A stretch of DNA of 64,000 nt from Anolis sagrei (lineage: Eukaryota; Chordata; Lepidosauria; Squamata; Anolidae): positions 61,881,453 to 61,945,452 of the forward strand of contig NC_090021.1 of the NCBI RefSeq assembly GCF_037176765.1, given 5' to 3'. The notes under the pieces were generated by a model. It did no database searches. It saw only the letters and a program-made list of their open reading frames with translations, and had not been told where the DNA came from. This document shows positions 58,219 through 64,000 of the stretch, one piece after another. Position 1 is the first letter of the stretch. Each line of letters opens with the position of its first letter. The translations under genes were made by a program, and so were the position numbers.

Positions 58219-61200
58219 ATTGTTGGCATTAAAAATTAACATGATTAACAAGTCTAAAAAGCTGTCCATGTTTAATGTATTGTCGAAGGCTTTTATGGCT
58301 GGAATCACTAGGTTCTTGTAGGTTTTTTCGGGCTATAGGGCCATGTTCCAGAGGCATTTCTCCTGACGTTTCGCCTGCATCTATGGCAAGCATCCTCAGA
58401 GGTAGTGAGGATGCTTGCCATAGATGCAGGCGAAACGTCAGGAGAAATGCCTCTGGAACATGGTCCTATAGCCTGAAAAAACCTACAAGAACCTACTGTC
58501 CATGTTTGTTTAAGAAATCTCAAGTTATTTTTCGGCTTATACTTCGAGATGATATATACCAAACTTCAGAGGCAAAAGCAAAAGGCATAAGCTTTTTTTA
58601 AAAAAGATGTTCACAATCATGGTGCCTAACTGTATGCAACTGAACATAAGTCAAGGAATATTTAGTTAGCTGCAACTTACCTCGGAGGTATTTTACTTTT
58701 AAGTATTCTGTACTAGCTTTCTGACCAGGCAAAGGGTCATTTAGCATAGCCTTAGTTTGAGCTTTGATTCCTTCATAAAACTGCCCCATAGCAACATGAC
58801 TGAGGCCTTTCATATACTGACACACTTCATTATATGGCTCAAGTTGCAGACATCTCTAGAAAATATTGGGGGGTAGGGTGTGGAGAGAGATAACAAAAGA
58901 GATTGAATGTCTTAAGGAGGCAATAATGTGGCACTCCAAATGTTGCCAAACAACCACTCCCATCCTTTCTCAACACTATACTGACAATAAGGTCACATTA
59001 TTCCCACTTCCATAATACTTGTTTAAATATCAGATTTTTTTAAAAAAACACAGAGACAACCAAGAGAAATGGAGCTGTTTCCTAAAACCTATTTTAAACA
59101 GCTTTCTGTCCACCTAGTAAGCAAAAGCCAATCTTTTACAAATAATTCAGGATTATGACTTCTACAAACGAAAGACAGGCTTGCTCAGACAATTTTCATC
59201 TCAATAGCATAAATACAATCCTGATTGTTTCAACCAGGTGTCCATTTACCGCTTTGAGTCTCCTTTGTGGAGAGAAAAAGCAGGGTATAAATAAACAAAA
59301 GAAGAAATAGAGGAGGAGGAGGAGGAGGAGGAGTATGCTGTTCCTAGCTTTGGGGAGGCAGGTCTTTTGGAACGCCCCATAGAGGGGCAGGACAGCAATA
59401 GCTCATTCTGGTACTGCCTTGGGACACAGGGACACCATTAAGTTATAATAAAATAAAAAAAATAAACTTGTTCCATCATGAATTGGTCTAATTCCCCTCT
59501 AAAACTAGAGATTGAAAGCTAAAGCAGTGTGGTATTCACCACAGAATGGCACTGAATAATAAAAAATTACACACCTCCTGGAGAATTTTTTTCTAAAAAT
59601 ACCAAAGAATTTCATTGAACAATCTTGCATTTCATGATTAATCAGCAGAATTGTGTTGACTAAACACAATTTACTAAACAGAGGTCTCAAGTCTCATTTA
59701 GACAATGTTTCAATTGTTTGTTTGTTTCTGCTCCTTCAAAAATCTATAATATTAACCTTTTTTTTTTTGAGACAGAACAAAAAGAAGTGAATAACCCTAC
59801 CATTTAACACAAAGACATAATTATACTGGCAATGTTGTATTGAATCCTTTTCTGCTTCAGAATATGCTATTTCATCACCAAAAATAATATTTCATGCACC
59901 TAATAAAGTGAAGTCTGGTCCATTAAAGCTTATGCTACAATACATTTCTTAGTATTTCCTATAAAAGAGTGTTTTCATTAGCAATGAACAGTAAGGTCGC
60001 CTTCTGCAGCTGGCAAATGGTAATTTTGTCAGTGCCGATTGTGTTTAAGTGCAGGCCAAGGTCTTTAGGTACTGCACCCAGTGTGCCAATCACCACTGGG
60101 ACCACCTTTACTGGCTTGTGCCAGAGTCTTTGCAGTTCCAGCTTTAAATCCTTATATCATGTCAGCTTTTCCAGTTGTTTCTCTTCAATCCTGCTGTCGC
60201 CTGGGATTGCAACATCAACGATCCATACTTTGTTTTTTAACACAATTGTGAGGTCAGGAATATTATGCTTCAAAACTCTTGTCAGTCTGAATTCAGACGT
60301 ACCAGAGTAGTTTGACATTTTCATTTTCTATAACATTTTCAGGTTTGTGATTCTACCAGTTCTTTGTCACAGGCAGATGGTATCTGTGGCACAAGTTGCA
60401 ATGAATCATCTGAGCAACGGTGTTATGCCTCTGCTTGTAGTCTGTCTGCGTGATCTTCTTGCAGCAGCTGAGAATGTGATCTGTCATTTTGTCTGCTTCC
60501 TTGCAGAGTCCACATTTGGGATCTGTCAACTTTTCAATTCTGGCTTTGATGGCATTTATTCTAATTGCCTGTTCTTGAGCTGCAAGAATCAGGCCCTCTG
60601 TCTCCTTTTTAAAAATGTCATTTATGAGCCACAGCCATGTTTTTTCTTTGTCAATTTTGCTCTCAATTTTCCCCAGGAACTGTCCGTGGAGAGTTTTGCC
60701 AGTTTTTTTTGCCAGTTCTTTTGCCAGTTTCCTCTTCTGCTCCGCATTGTATTTTTACGGGATTCACTTTTTGTCGTTTGCACTTTAAGCAGTTTTCTAT
60801 TCACTACCATCAATGTTGGTTCTTGACTGGTTATAATTTATTATTATTATATTTATTGATACTTTATCTCTCCCAAAGGAGACTCAATACATAAAAACTA
60901 TTTGAAAATAAATATTAAACGATACAATATAAAGGTTGGAGTGGACCCCAAATGCACCAGTGCTCACCTTAAAGTTCTTAAGAGCTTCATCTGGGCTTCC
61001 ATGATGATAAAGCATCATTCCCCCAAGCTGTATGGTCTGAACATGGTTCTGATTTAGCATCAATGCCTTCTGGAAGTTTTCTGTAGCAGCTTCAAAGTTA
61101 CCGAGCTCTCTAACATCAAACACAAGTGTCAAATGAACAGCAAAAAGCAACAAGTAAGTTACATAGGTGCTAAAATTCATTATTGTATAAACCAATCAGT

Positions 61201-63286
61201 ACATTTTCAGTTTTTTCAACTGGAATCATGTATATTAAATGAGATCTACTTATTTCAGTGGAGCTTACTCCAGATGCATTATCAATTAAAAAACTCAAGA
61301 TGTTCATAATGGGGGAGAACCTATCAGGTGACAAAGAATATTTCTACAATACAATAATCTTAAACCATAACTCCACATTAAACTATTGAAAGTAAGTTGT
61401 AAATTCATGATATAAAAGTTTTAAACATAAACTGATACGTTATCTGAGAAACTGATCAGGTCAGTGTAATGCAGTGTGGTTGAAAACCACATTCTATATA
61501 TATCTCAACTTGTGAACTGACTTTGCAAATTCATACTGAATTAAAGAATTTTGAAGTTACTTACCGATAGGCCTGCCCCAGACTTTTATATGCATCTACA
61601 AAATCTGCTTTCTGCTTCAGGGCTTCTTTGAATGACTCAATAGCCTCCTGTTTGAAGCACAATTGGTAATTATTGTTAGTTTATTGAGATCAAATACTTC
61701 TCGTGAGATTTAAGAAGAATCCGGTAAATTTTTCATGGAAAACCTGCATCATGTCTTGGTTAGTCAAGCAGTGGGCACCAGAAATGAAAAAGGTTTGTGA
61801 AACTCACTGGGTGACCTCTGATAAGTCACACTCTCTCAGCCTCAGAGAAGGCAATAGCAAACCACTTCTAAACAAATCTTGCCTAGAAAAACCTGTGAGA
61901 ATTTTGCCTTATTATTGCTGTAAGTCAGAAGCAACTTGAAGGCACACAACAATCAAGCCAGTGACAAACATTTATCAGGGGACACGGTTCAATAATATAG
62001 CATGTGCTTTCTACACAAAAAAGCAAGGCCTGAAATTCAATCCATCATATCATTAGTGAAAATAATTCTGAGTCACTGGAAAAATACTGGTCTGGCAAAG
62101 CAAAATAGGTTCATGAAGCAGACTCTACTATCCCAGCATTAAGCATTGTATAAACATGGAATTCCACAATCATTCGAAAATAATTACCTTTAGAAGCCCT
62201 CTGTGAAAAAATGTTAAACCTTTGTAGAGCATGGCTATAGGCTGGTTTCTGTTCAATTCAAGTGAGTTCTGAAAATCTTCCTGAGCTGTTGTATAGTCCT
62301 ATTTCACACACAAAAAAACTTTTATTACACAAAAGTGTTAGATCTGACTCACAAAGACAAGACAAATTCTTTGCACGCAAATCATACTGTCTCTTCCACA
62401 AACATTTCATAAATTAAAAAAGAAAGAAGAACAGTCTAATTACATGTTAATTTCAGATTTAAGTACACATTCAATTCTATAGGGCTTATGTCTGAGTATG
62501 CACAAGGCCACTCTGCAGTAGACAATGTGTTCAGTCTATTCTTATGCATGATGAAAAAAGTTAATGCCTATAAGAAAATGGGCCAGTGAGTCATAAAGCA
62601 CCACAGGTGAAAGCTGGTTTAAACAGAAGGTACCAGTTATTGTGATCCACCCTGAGTCCCCTGCGGGGTGAGAAGGGCAGAATATAAATACTGTAAAATA
62701 AATAAATAAATAAATAACTCCCAAACAATTCTATTTAAAAGGACATGTACATTAACTCTCAGCAGAATTGTGGTAGGTTTCAATTGGACCATTGAGAATG
62801 AACCAAGCAAAAAAAAAAACTGGCACCAATCAAAGAAAGAAAGGAGATGCACAGAAAAAAAAATGCAGTGTCTCAACACAGAGATTTAAAAATAGCATGA
62901 AAATTGGCTTTCATGAATGCTCCTTGAAGAAACACTCTGGTCCTGGATAAACCTTTTCCCAATACATCTAGACCAGTGATCCCCAAATTTTGTACTCCGA
63001 CTCCTAGAAAACTCAGCCACTTTAAACAATGATTAGCGATTCTGAGAGGTGAAGTCCCAAACATTTGGAGTACGGCAGTCTAGGAATTACTGATCTTGAT
63101 GTTTCATCCCTCCTTTTCTTTGAAAACTCCCCTAGCTCTATGACTAGATGTGTCTAATTGGAAACTAACCTCAGATATGAAGTAAAGAGTACCTCTATGC
63201 CGGTAAAGTCGTGCTGATGGCTTTAGCTGAATAGCTTTAGTGAGGTCAGCCAGTGCTTCACCAATCCGACCCAGAGGGGACAATAT
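44663..63286 (-). CDS. TTC13: TTC13, 3' part: last 17 coding exons (partial)
   Basis: Seventeen GT-AG exons join to 1,914 bp with continuous phase, coding 637 aa plus stop; human TTC13 is about 860 aa as I recall. The visible part begins ILSPLGRIGEALADL, in a TPR, and contains about six tetratricopeptide repeats (residues 1-195 of this part: hallmark small and aromatic positions in RHRGTLYF, MLYKGLTFFHRG, AYKSLGQAYRELGNFEAA and MMLYHHGSPDEALKNF). A conserved C-terminal region follows, with LPGKFKDHWAKNLPFLIED, NGKTRLMQWRDMFDIAVKW, ADPDQPVLWLDQMP, FSVETQTTEERTQQYHAEID and VVAYSVIMGALMASGKEV, ending LSTDSSHCLKRL. TPRs mediate protein-protein contacts; no catalytic residues are evident and I assign no specific function. 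The 5' exons, including any signal peptide, are outside the window. C1orf198 follows on the same strand. Confidence 0.97.
45007..45200. mobile_element. MITE type 1, one half
   Basis: GGTCGAGCATTCTTAACCCA, CTTCAGGATATGTGTAAAAG and GGGTCTCATCTACC. The matching other end appears at 47188-47268. Confidence 0.5.
45205..45625 (+). mobile_element. Helitron-like 3' end with purine-rich interior
   Basis: A polypurine block (45300-45570) leads to the hairpin CCTGGCAATGCCAGG (45596-45610) and CTAGT near 45626, the form of a Helitron 3' terminus. The left boundary is not clear. Confidence 0.45.
45300..45570. repeat. Polypurine tract (GAAGG-type)
   Basis: Almost only G and A on the plus strand, apart from a short mixed stretch around 45390-45425. 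Starts GTGTGTATGAGGGAAGACGA. Confidence 0.85.
45664..45985 (+). mobile_element. Sauria-type SINE, plus strand
   Basis: CTCCTGGTGGCGCAGTGGGT (A box), GGTTGCAGGTTCAAATTC (B box), GCAGTCATGCTGGCCACATG, and the tail GACACGACTAGACTTATTGT. A TATG microsatellite follows at 45981-46008. In the last TTC13 intron, antisense. Confidence 0.87.
46252..46389. mobile_element. hAT MITE, palindromic type
   Basis: CAGGCATGGGCAAACTTTGG / GACGAAGTTTGCCCATGCCTG ends, inner arms CCAGGTGTTTTAGACTTCAA and TTGAAGTCCAAAACACTTG. Flanks CTTTAGAT and CTTTATAG. Confidence 0.85.
46740..47140. repeat. Polypurine tract (GAAA/GGAA/GATG-type)
   Basis: About 400 bp nearly free of C and T on the plus strand, including GGAAGGAAAGAAGGAACGAA and a GATG run near 47041. 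Starts GGAGTGTATGAGGGATAAGA, like the tract at 45300. Confidence 0.85.
47188..47268. mobile_element. MITE type 1, other end
   Basis: AATTTCCAAAATCTGAAAAT, CTGAAACACTTCTG and GGATAAGGGATACTCAACCT. Possibly the partner of 45007-45200 with 2 kb inserted between. Confidence 0.55.
47544..47623 (-). CDS. TTC13: TTC13 exon (16 of 17)
   Basis: 80 bp, LVDFEAMIAPGSEAFSKVAK to DWLNLK, phase-2 end. Acceptor TTCTAG, donor GTAAAA. Confidence 0.95.
47660..47706 (+). mobile_element. Tail fragment of the same SINE family
   Basis: ATTCTCTCACACCAGAAGTG then TCGCTCCTGACATGAAAAAA, plus orientation, just beyond a TTC13 exon. Confidence 0.6.
48062..48250 (-). mobile_element. L2-like 3' end remnant
   Basis: TTATTTACAACATTTGTATT then CCGCCCATATCAGCCTGAAG, followed by AT-rich sequence typical of the L2 UTR. 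Confidence 0.55.
48418..48505. mobile_element. Old palindromic MITE (GCAATCCTAT type)
   Basis: CAATGCAATCCTATATATAT and TTACTTGCAAGTACATCTCA resemble a widespread amniote MITE. Diverged. Related scraps may lie at 8608-8685, 61235-61285 and 62446-62510. Confidence 0.4.
48722..48800 (-). CDS. TTC13: TTC13 exon (15 of 17)
   Basis: 79 bp, (S)VVAYSVIMGALMASGKEVS to KIPKGK. Acceptor TTCTAG, donor GTATGA. Confidence 0.96.
48801..50441. other. TTC13 introns around the exon at 49606-49685
   Basis: No recognised repeats except a C run at 49175-49188. Confidence 0.6.
49606..49685 (-). CDS. TTC13: TTC13 exon (14 of 17)
   Basis: 80 bp, ESDAVCSLILSLAYYFYN to LMPLSRGS. Hydrophobic and aromatic, and well matched to the recalled human sequence. 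Acceptor ACTTAG, donor GTTAGT. Confidence 0.95.
50442..50583 (-). CDS. TTC13: TTC13 exon (13 of 17)
   Basis: 142 bp, IGNILFSVETQTTEERTQQY to VSSTEPGAE. Acceptor TTTCAG, donor GTTTGT. Confidence 0.95.
50882..50991 (-). CDS. TTC13: TTC13 exon (12 of 17), tandem acceptor
   Basis: 110 bp, QLSSKTRDGFTVNTKV through EYDGFTITITGD(K). The acceptor reads AAGCAG, so splicing could keep or drop the first Gln without changing frame. I kept the Gln because the recalled human protein has MKQFN here. Donor GTATGT. Confidence 0.9.
51459..51490. repeat. (GATA)n microsatellite
   Basis: Eight GATA units. Confidence 0.9.
51490..51805. mobile_element. MITE type 2 beside a GATA microsatellite
   Basis: AGTCCCCAAGTTACAAACAT, CAGGAAGTGAGAGAAGTCTA, GGAGTTACACTTTAAAATTT and GGGAGCTGCCTGT. 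A (GATA)n tract (51459-51490) touches its left end. Confidence 0.78.
52140..52368. mobile_element. MITE type 1 fragment
   Basis: TGTATAAAATCACCTTCAGG, GGGTCACATCTCCAAAATAT and CAAGCATTTTGGAAATCAG fit the inner part of type 1 in reverse. Confidence 0.6.
52413..52428. repeat. Poly-C run
   Basis: 16 C in a row. Similar runs occur at 11582-11595 (C), 31689-31702 (C), 39756-39772 (G) and 49175-49188 (C). Confidence 0.85.
52430..54363. other. TTC13 introns around the exon at 53421-53505
   Basis: No recognised repeats or extra exons. Confidence 0.55.
53421..53505 (-). CDS. TTC13: TTC13 exon (11 of 17)
   Basis: 85 bp, (S)ANNHKELLEVREALEQV to DLLPIMK. Acceptor TTTTAG, donor GTAATA. Confidence 0.95.
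54364..54447 (-). CDS. TTC13: TTC13 exon (10 of 17)
   Basis: 84 bp, GQVINMRYIEYFEKMLHF to ILVYH, phase-2 end. Acceptor TTACAG, donor GTAAAA. Confidence 0.95.
54775..55145 (-). mobile_element. BovB (RTE) LINE, 5'-truncated, with 10-bp TSD
   Basis: The minus strand reads part of the BovB C-terminus (FELWCWRKVLRVTWTARRPN, YFAHIMRRKESLEKTIILGK) and ends in the TTGTTGTTC-complement tail. Flanks are identical CTATTTTGAG (54765-54774 and 55146-55155). It lies in a TTC13 intron in the sense direction. Confidence 0.85.
55165..55266 (+). mobile_element. CR1 tail remnant
   Basis: GCAGGGACTTGGATGGGATG, then GCCCTTGTGGTCTCTTTC and CTCTATGATTCTATA. An old CR1 3' end just beyond the BovB insertion in TTC13. 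Confidence 0.75.
55457..55549 (-). CDS. TTC13: TTC13 exon (9 of 17)
   Basis: 93 bp, (R)IADPDQPVLWLDQMPAQS to FNNHINLI(R). Acceptor TTGCAG, donor GTATGG. Confidence 0.96.
56013..56145 (-). CDS. TTC13: TTC13 exon (8 of 17)
   Basis: 133 bp, (A)MGLAVLEVMQALQRTW through VRMNGKTRLMQWRDMFDIAV to KWR. One of the most conserved blocks. Acceptor a T run then AG, donor GTAATA. Confidence 0.96.
56560..56690 (-). CDS. TTC13: TTC13 exon (7 of 17)
   Basis: 131 bp, DVVLQKFENYKPEMQEM to GFLPNKRIHR, phase-1 end. Acceptor TTAAAG, donor GTAGGT. Confidence 0.95.
56735..56905 (-). mobile_element. SINE fragment, second tRNA family
   Basis: ATCTATCATGGAGTTTTCTT, GGTTTGCCTTTGCC-like GATTTGCCTTTGCCTTCCTC and TGAGGCTGAGATAGTATTAC. 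The tRNA head is missing. Confidence 0.6.
57035..57300. repeat. Same unclassified repeat, single copy
   Basis: CGGGCTATATGGCCATGTTC, CTCCTGACGTTTCGCCTGCA, GGTTTATATATCTGTGGAAT and CCACCTTGATTAGCATACAA, in the same order as at 33290-33745. In TTC13 intron 6 of those visible. Confidence 0.6.
57459..57615 (-). CDS. TTC13: TTC13 exon (6 of 17)
   Basis: 157 bp, (E)YSRYLHAHLDTPLTEYN through LPGKFKDHWAKNLPF to GLQPHI(K). Acceptor TCGCAG, donor GTGAGT. Confidence 0.96.
58184..58218. repeat. (TATC)n microsatellite
   Basis: About eight TATC units in a TTC13 intron, upstream of the inverted repeat pair. Confidence 0.9.
58278..58497. repeat. Head-to-head inverted pair of the unclassified repeat
   Basis: About 88-base arms (GGTTCTTGTAGGTTTTTTCG ... 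GCATCCTCA / TGAGGATGC ... CCTACAAGAACC) around a spacer of about ten bases near 58405. Near-perfect. Confidence 0.85.
58681..58855 (-). CDS. TTC13: TTC13 exon (5 of 17)
   Basis: 175 bp, RCLQLEPYNEVCQYMKG to EYLKVKYLR, ending one base into the next codon. Acceptor TTCTAG, donor GTAAGT. It closes the TPR array. Confidence 0.96.
59245..59300 (+). mobile_element. L2 tail remnant
   Basis: ACCGCTTTGAGTCTCCTTTG then AGCAGGGTATAAATAAAC. A GGA microsatellite follows at 59310-59332. Confidence 0.55.
59310..59332. repeat. (GGA)n microsatellite
   Basis: About seven GGA units. Confidence 0.85.
59975..60838 (-). mobile_element. R4/Dong-like LINE, C-terminal REL-endonuclease region, decayed
   Basis: On the minus strand a Cys-Cys-His-Cys zinc motif (DPKCGLCKEADKMTDHILSC) is followed by an endonuclease-like stretch (IPDLTIV, WIVDVAIPGDSRIEEKQLEK) and LQRLWHKPVKVVPVVIGTLG. 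This layout is that of LINEs with a restriction-like endonuclease after the RT. Several stops and shifts are present. It lies in a TTC13 intron. The clade name is from memory. Confidence 0.65.
60838..60935 (-). mobile_element. L2 tail remnant next to a TTC13 exon
   Basis: TTATTATTATATTTATTGAT, then CTCTCCCAAAGGAGACTCAA. It lies about 35 bp from the splice donor of the exon at 60968. Confidence 0.55.
60968..61109 (-). CDS. TTC13: TTC13 exon (4 of 17)
   Basis: 142 bp, (R)ELGNFEAATENFQKAL to DEALKNFK. Two TPR motifs. The peptide reads QLGGMMLYHH where I recall human QLRGMMLYHH. Donor GTGAGC. A minus-strand L2 remnant ends about 35 bp from the donor. Confidence 0.96.
61565..61647 (-). CDS. TTC13: TTC13 exon (3 of 17)
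   Basis: 83 bp, EAIESFKEALKQKADF to GQAY, ending two bases into an Arg codon. Acceptor AAACAG, donor GTAAGT. Confidence 0.96.
61795..61962 (+). mobile_element. SINE fragment, second tRNA family, plus strand
   Basis: ACTCACTGGGTGACCTCTGA, CTCAGCCTCAGAGAAGGCAA, TTGCCTAGAAAAACCTGTGA and AGTCAGAAGCAACTTGAAGG in the order expected for the plus orientation. Confidence 0.65.
62188..62298 (-). CDS. TTC13: TTC13 exon (2 of 17)
   Basis: 37 codons, DYTTAQEDFQNSLEL to FFHRGLLK, TPR sequence. Acceptor AAATAG, donor GTAATT, phase 0 at both ends. Confidence 0.96.
62637..62720 (+). mobile_element. L2 tail with AAAT repeats
   Basis: TGATCCACCCTGAGTCCCCT, GCAGAATATAAATACTG and (AAAT)n. Confidence 0.65.
62974..63092. 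mobile_element. hAT MITE, old
   Basis: CAGTGATCCCCAAATTTTG at the left and TAGGAATTACTG at the right. Flanks ATCTAGAC and ATCTTGAT. In a TTC13 intron. Confidence 0.6.
63170..63286 (-). CDS. TTC13: TTC13 exon (1 of 17 in window)
   Basis: 39 codons, ILSPLGRIGEALADL to GTLYFISE: the end of one TPR and the start of the next. Acceptor GCACAG, donor GTTAGT, phase 0 at both ends. Confidence 0.96.
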
Positions 63287-64000
63287 CTGTGCATTCAAGA
63301 TAATACTTTAGCCTAATAAGAACATGAAAGCAATGTTTCCTTTTTCTAGACTATTCAAAATCACAATATGTAAGATTTATGTACAAATCTTTAAATTTTA
63401 ATTGAAGCCCCAAATAATGTAATAAATGCATCACTCTGTACAGAAGCTGCTGTACATTAATATTCAGGAATTAATTATACCTCTTTAATCTTTAAATAAC
63501 ACACCAACACCAATTAATGCTTTCAAACATTTAGTGACTGAAGAAATAAAGGAGGTTTTGAAATAGAATTTCTGGAATTTCTTTCAAGTCTCTTTGTGTT
63601 TCTTCTAATAAGCACGTGATGTTATAACAGCCCAAAACATCTGCATTCTCTTTGAAGACTGGGAACTACAAGCACAGGTTTAATTATGCTGTTTAGTTCC
63701 TTCACAAAACATTTTAATTAAATGTGACTTAAATCTTTTGCAAAGATCACTACAGCCTACTGAAAACAACCATGTTTTTCCTTAATGCATTAAGAACTGG
63801 GTATTCAACTTTAATTGAAATTAACTTCAAACTACATTTAGTTCCCCAGAACTTGTAAATGTGTACAAGTGACACATTTACAAGCACATTCGGAAGGTGT
63901 TTAGAGAATAGGGTATTACAGAATTTGACCAAACAGTCTGAATAATTACTATGGATTAATTAATAAGTATGAAATCAAGACTCGGCACTATATGTTTTTA
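63287..64000. other. TTC13 intron, runs off the window
   Basis: I looked for the preceding exon (expected to end in a TPR with ...FEQRAE) on the minus strand and did not find it, so it lies beyond base 64000. Confidence 0.6.

Noticed and set aside
60347-60894. Plus-strand frames of 85-159 codons rich in Cys and Phe
   Set aside because: Antisense of the REL-type LINE on the minus strand.

Overview
The window looks like nuclear DNA of a squamate reptile, probably a lizard (inference). It has vertebrate split genes with GT-AG introns and squamate-type repeat debris: CR1, BovB, L2 and R4/REL-type LINEs, tRNA-derived and 5S-derived SINEs, many hAT MITEs including a SPIN-like copy, pogo/Tigger-like MITEs and Helitron-like elements. 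No prokaryotic operon, CRISPR array or plasmid feature is present.

Two host genes are readable, both on the minus strand and head to tail, in the order I recall for human 1q42. (1) The C1orf198 orthologue is complete in four coding exons (43001-42645, 24945-24895, 17489-16947, 14708-14652). All junctions are phase 0 and the product is 335 aa. A CpG island and GC-box promoter lie above 43001, and a long 3'UTR runs below 14651. (2) TTC13 is represented by its last 17 coding exons (63286 down to 44663), encoding 637 aa in one continuous frame. Its 5' exons lie beyond base 64000. Only about 1.6 kb separates the TTC13 poly(A) signal (44638-44643) from the C1orf198 start codon.

Layout: 1-10.7 kb is the 3' flank of C1orf198, with a 2.2-kb CR1 LINE, SINEs and a hAT-in-CR1 nest. 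10.7-14.65 kb is the probable 3'UTR, carrying a MITE and a SINE. 14.65-43.0 kb is the C1orf198 body, whose 17.7-kb intron 1 is full of nested elements, two large palindromes and a Helitron-like element with about 135-bp tandem units. 41.9-42.64 kb is a degenerate minisatellite that runs into the intron 1 splice donor. 43.0-44.6 kb is the intergenic strip (GC-box promoter, REL-type LINE split by CR1, older CR1). 44.6-64 kb is TTC13 with modest introns.

I found no clearly new biological system. The parts most worth a second look are the splice-donor minisatellite, the very tight TTC13/C1orf198 junction, the near-perfect foldback sequences, the Helitron-linked satellites and polypurine blocks, and the clear insertion-order nests. 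Repeat family names come from memory of typical sequences and were not checked by a database search. Both host-gene calls rest on exon-by-exon translation compared with recalled human proteins.
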